Origin: Microbacteriaceae bacterium
GTDB taxonomy: Bacteria; Actinomycetota; Actinomycetes; Actinomycetales; Microbacteriaceae
Direction of reading: 5' to 3'
Assembly (NCBI GenBank): GCA_025463665.1
Contig: JAODAY010000370.1
Span: 1-6,324, forward strand
Length of the DNA: 6,324 nt
How positions within the stretch are numbered: position 1 is the first letter of the stretch; each line of letters opens with the position of its first letter. The notes beneath the pieces are model-generated. The model was not told the DNA's origin. It ran no database searches and saw only the letters and a list, made by a program, of their open reading frames with translations. The translations under genes were made by a program, and so were the position numbers. Of this stretch, positions 5,904-6,324 are shown in pieces.

Positions 5904-5906
5904 AAT
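5877..5906 (+). promoter_or_regulatory. erpA promoter, with -10 box overlapping the M20 stop codon
   Basis: TAGAAT (5901-5906) matches the -10 consensus at five of six bases. Upstream, TTCGCA (5877-5882) is an acceptable -35 (four of six) with an 18-nt spacer. Twelve positions after the first T of the box is 5913, the A of the erpA ATG, so the mRNA would be leaderless. The first three bases of the -10 are the TAG stop of the M20 gene. This is the best promoter in the window, but it is still predicted from sequence alone. Confidence 0.6.
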
Positions 5907-5912
5907 CGCGAC

Positions 5913-6269
5913 ATGACTGACACCACCATCACCGCACCGGCGCACGGAGTCGGACTCTCAGACGCTGCAGCGCAGAAAGTCCGCAGCCTCATGACCCAGG
6001 AGGGTCGTGACGACCTCCGTCTGCGCGTGGCCGTCCAGCCTGGCGGATGCTCGGGCCTCATTTACCAGTTGTACTTCGACGAGCGTTTCCTCGACGGCGA
6101 CGTGTCCGTCGACTTCGGCGAGGGCGTCGAGGTGGTCGTCGACAAGATGAGCGTGCCGTATCTCGACGGCGCGTCGATCGACTTCGAGGACACCATCCAG
6201 AAGCAGGGCTTCACCATCGACAACCCCAATGCCGCGGGAAGCTGCGCCTGCGGGGACTCTTTCCACTAG
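5913..6269 (+). CDS. erpA: iron-sulfur cluster insertion protein, A-type carrier
   Basis: This 118-aa protein belongs to the HesB/IscA/ErpA family of A-type carriers, which take Fe-S clusters from the assembly scaffold and deliver them to client enzymes. The three cluster ligands are present: Cys46 in QPGGCSGLIYQL, and Cys111 and Cys113 in the C-terminal GSCACGDSF, comparable to E. coli ErpA C42, C106 and C108. The beta-rich core includes LRLRVAVQPGG (35-45), YLDGASIDF (83-91) and GFTIDNPNA (99-107), all family-typical. The first dozen residues are a poorly conserved extension. ErpA rather than IscA or SufA is the usual actinobacterial name; sequence alone does not separate them firmly. The gene begins 9 bp after the M20 stop, has no Shine-Dalgarno near its ATG, and is followed after 23 nt by a strong terminator, so it probably forms its own short transcript. 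In many Actinobacteria cytochrome oxidase genes lie just beyond, outside this window. Confidence 0.95.
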   Translation: MTDTTITAPAHGVGLSDAAAQKVRSLMTQEGRDDLRLRVAVQPGGCSGLIYQLYFDERFLDGDVSVDFGEGVEVVVDKMSVPYLDGASIDFEDTIQKQGFTIDNPNAAGSCACGDSFH

Positions 6270-6292
6270 CGAGAGAACGAGACACGACGCGC

Positions 6293-6324
6293 AAGGGGCA
6301 CCGACCGGGAGGTCGGTGCCCCTT
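6293..6324 (+). terminator. intrinsic terminator after erpA
   Basis: AAGGGGCACCGACC (6293-6306) pairs perfectly with GGTCGGTGCCCCTT (6311-6324), a 14-bp stem around a GGGA loop. The 3' arm ends in TT at the last base of the window, so any T-run continues outside. It starts 23 nt after the erpA stop. Confidence 0.9.

Noticed and set aside
4619..5920. 433-codon plus-strand open frame overlapping the M20 gene
   Set aside because: Its composition is almost wholly Arg/Pro/His/Gly, typical of a frame-shifted reading of GC-rich coding DNA. The overlapping frame holds every M20 active-site residue.
1..6324. Search for mobile element, CRISPR array, tRNA, defence or phage genes
   Set aside because: No inverted terminal repeats, transposase motifs, regularly spaced long repeats or tRNA-like cloverleaf were seen. 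All frames with recognisable motifs are housekeeping genes with similar codon use.

Overview
The window looks like ordinary chromosomal DNA from a high-GC actinobacterium, most likely a member of the Microbacteriaceae. The basis is strong G/C bias at third codon positions, the order dnaE - hisD - nrdR - pyrD, an actinobacterial DUF3043 membrane protein, and an ErpA-type iron-sulfur carrier (which in many Actinobacteria lies just upstream of the cytochrome c oxidase genes). The family assignment is by recall, not by search.

Layout. Bases 1-253 are the 3' end of the gene for the DNA polymerase III alpha subunit (plus strand). It runs tail to tail into a flavin-reductase-family gene (265-765, minus strand). 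A 77-bp divergent spacer separates that gene from a plus-strand run: hisD (843-2153, histidinol dehydrogenase), nrdR (2224-2706, repressor of ribonucleotide reductase genes) and pyrD (2733-3761, quinone-linked dihydroorotate dehydrogenase). A long hairpin terminator (3791-3840) sits between pyrD and the convergent DUF3043 gene (3860-4444, minus strand). A 40-bp divergent promoter region then leads to an M20 dipeptidase gene (4485-5903, plus), followed 9 bp later by erpA (5913-6269, plus). A perfect 14-bp-stem terminator hairpin closes the window.

How the genes fit together. The left part groups DNA replication (DnaE), dNTP supply control (NrdR) and pyrimidine synthesis (PyrD), with one histidine-pathway enzyme among them. 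The right part is peptide turnover (M20), iron-sulfur cluster delivery (ErpA) and a small two-helix membrane protein of unknown function. All protein genes have intact, family-typical active-site residues except the flavin reductase, which lacks the usual GDH motif.

No defence system, mobile element, CRISPR array, tRNA or rRNA is visible. The points worth a second look are small: a 15-bp in-frame tandem duplication across the dnaE stop codon, a recurring TAnnnT element 12-15 nt before five of the start codons (suggesting leaderless or near-leaderless mRNAs), an erpA promoter whose -10 box contains the stop codon of the gene before it, an overlapping divergent -10 pair, and a 12-nt periodic repeat before nrdR.
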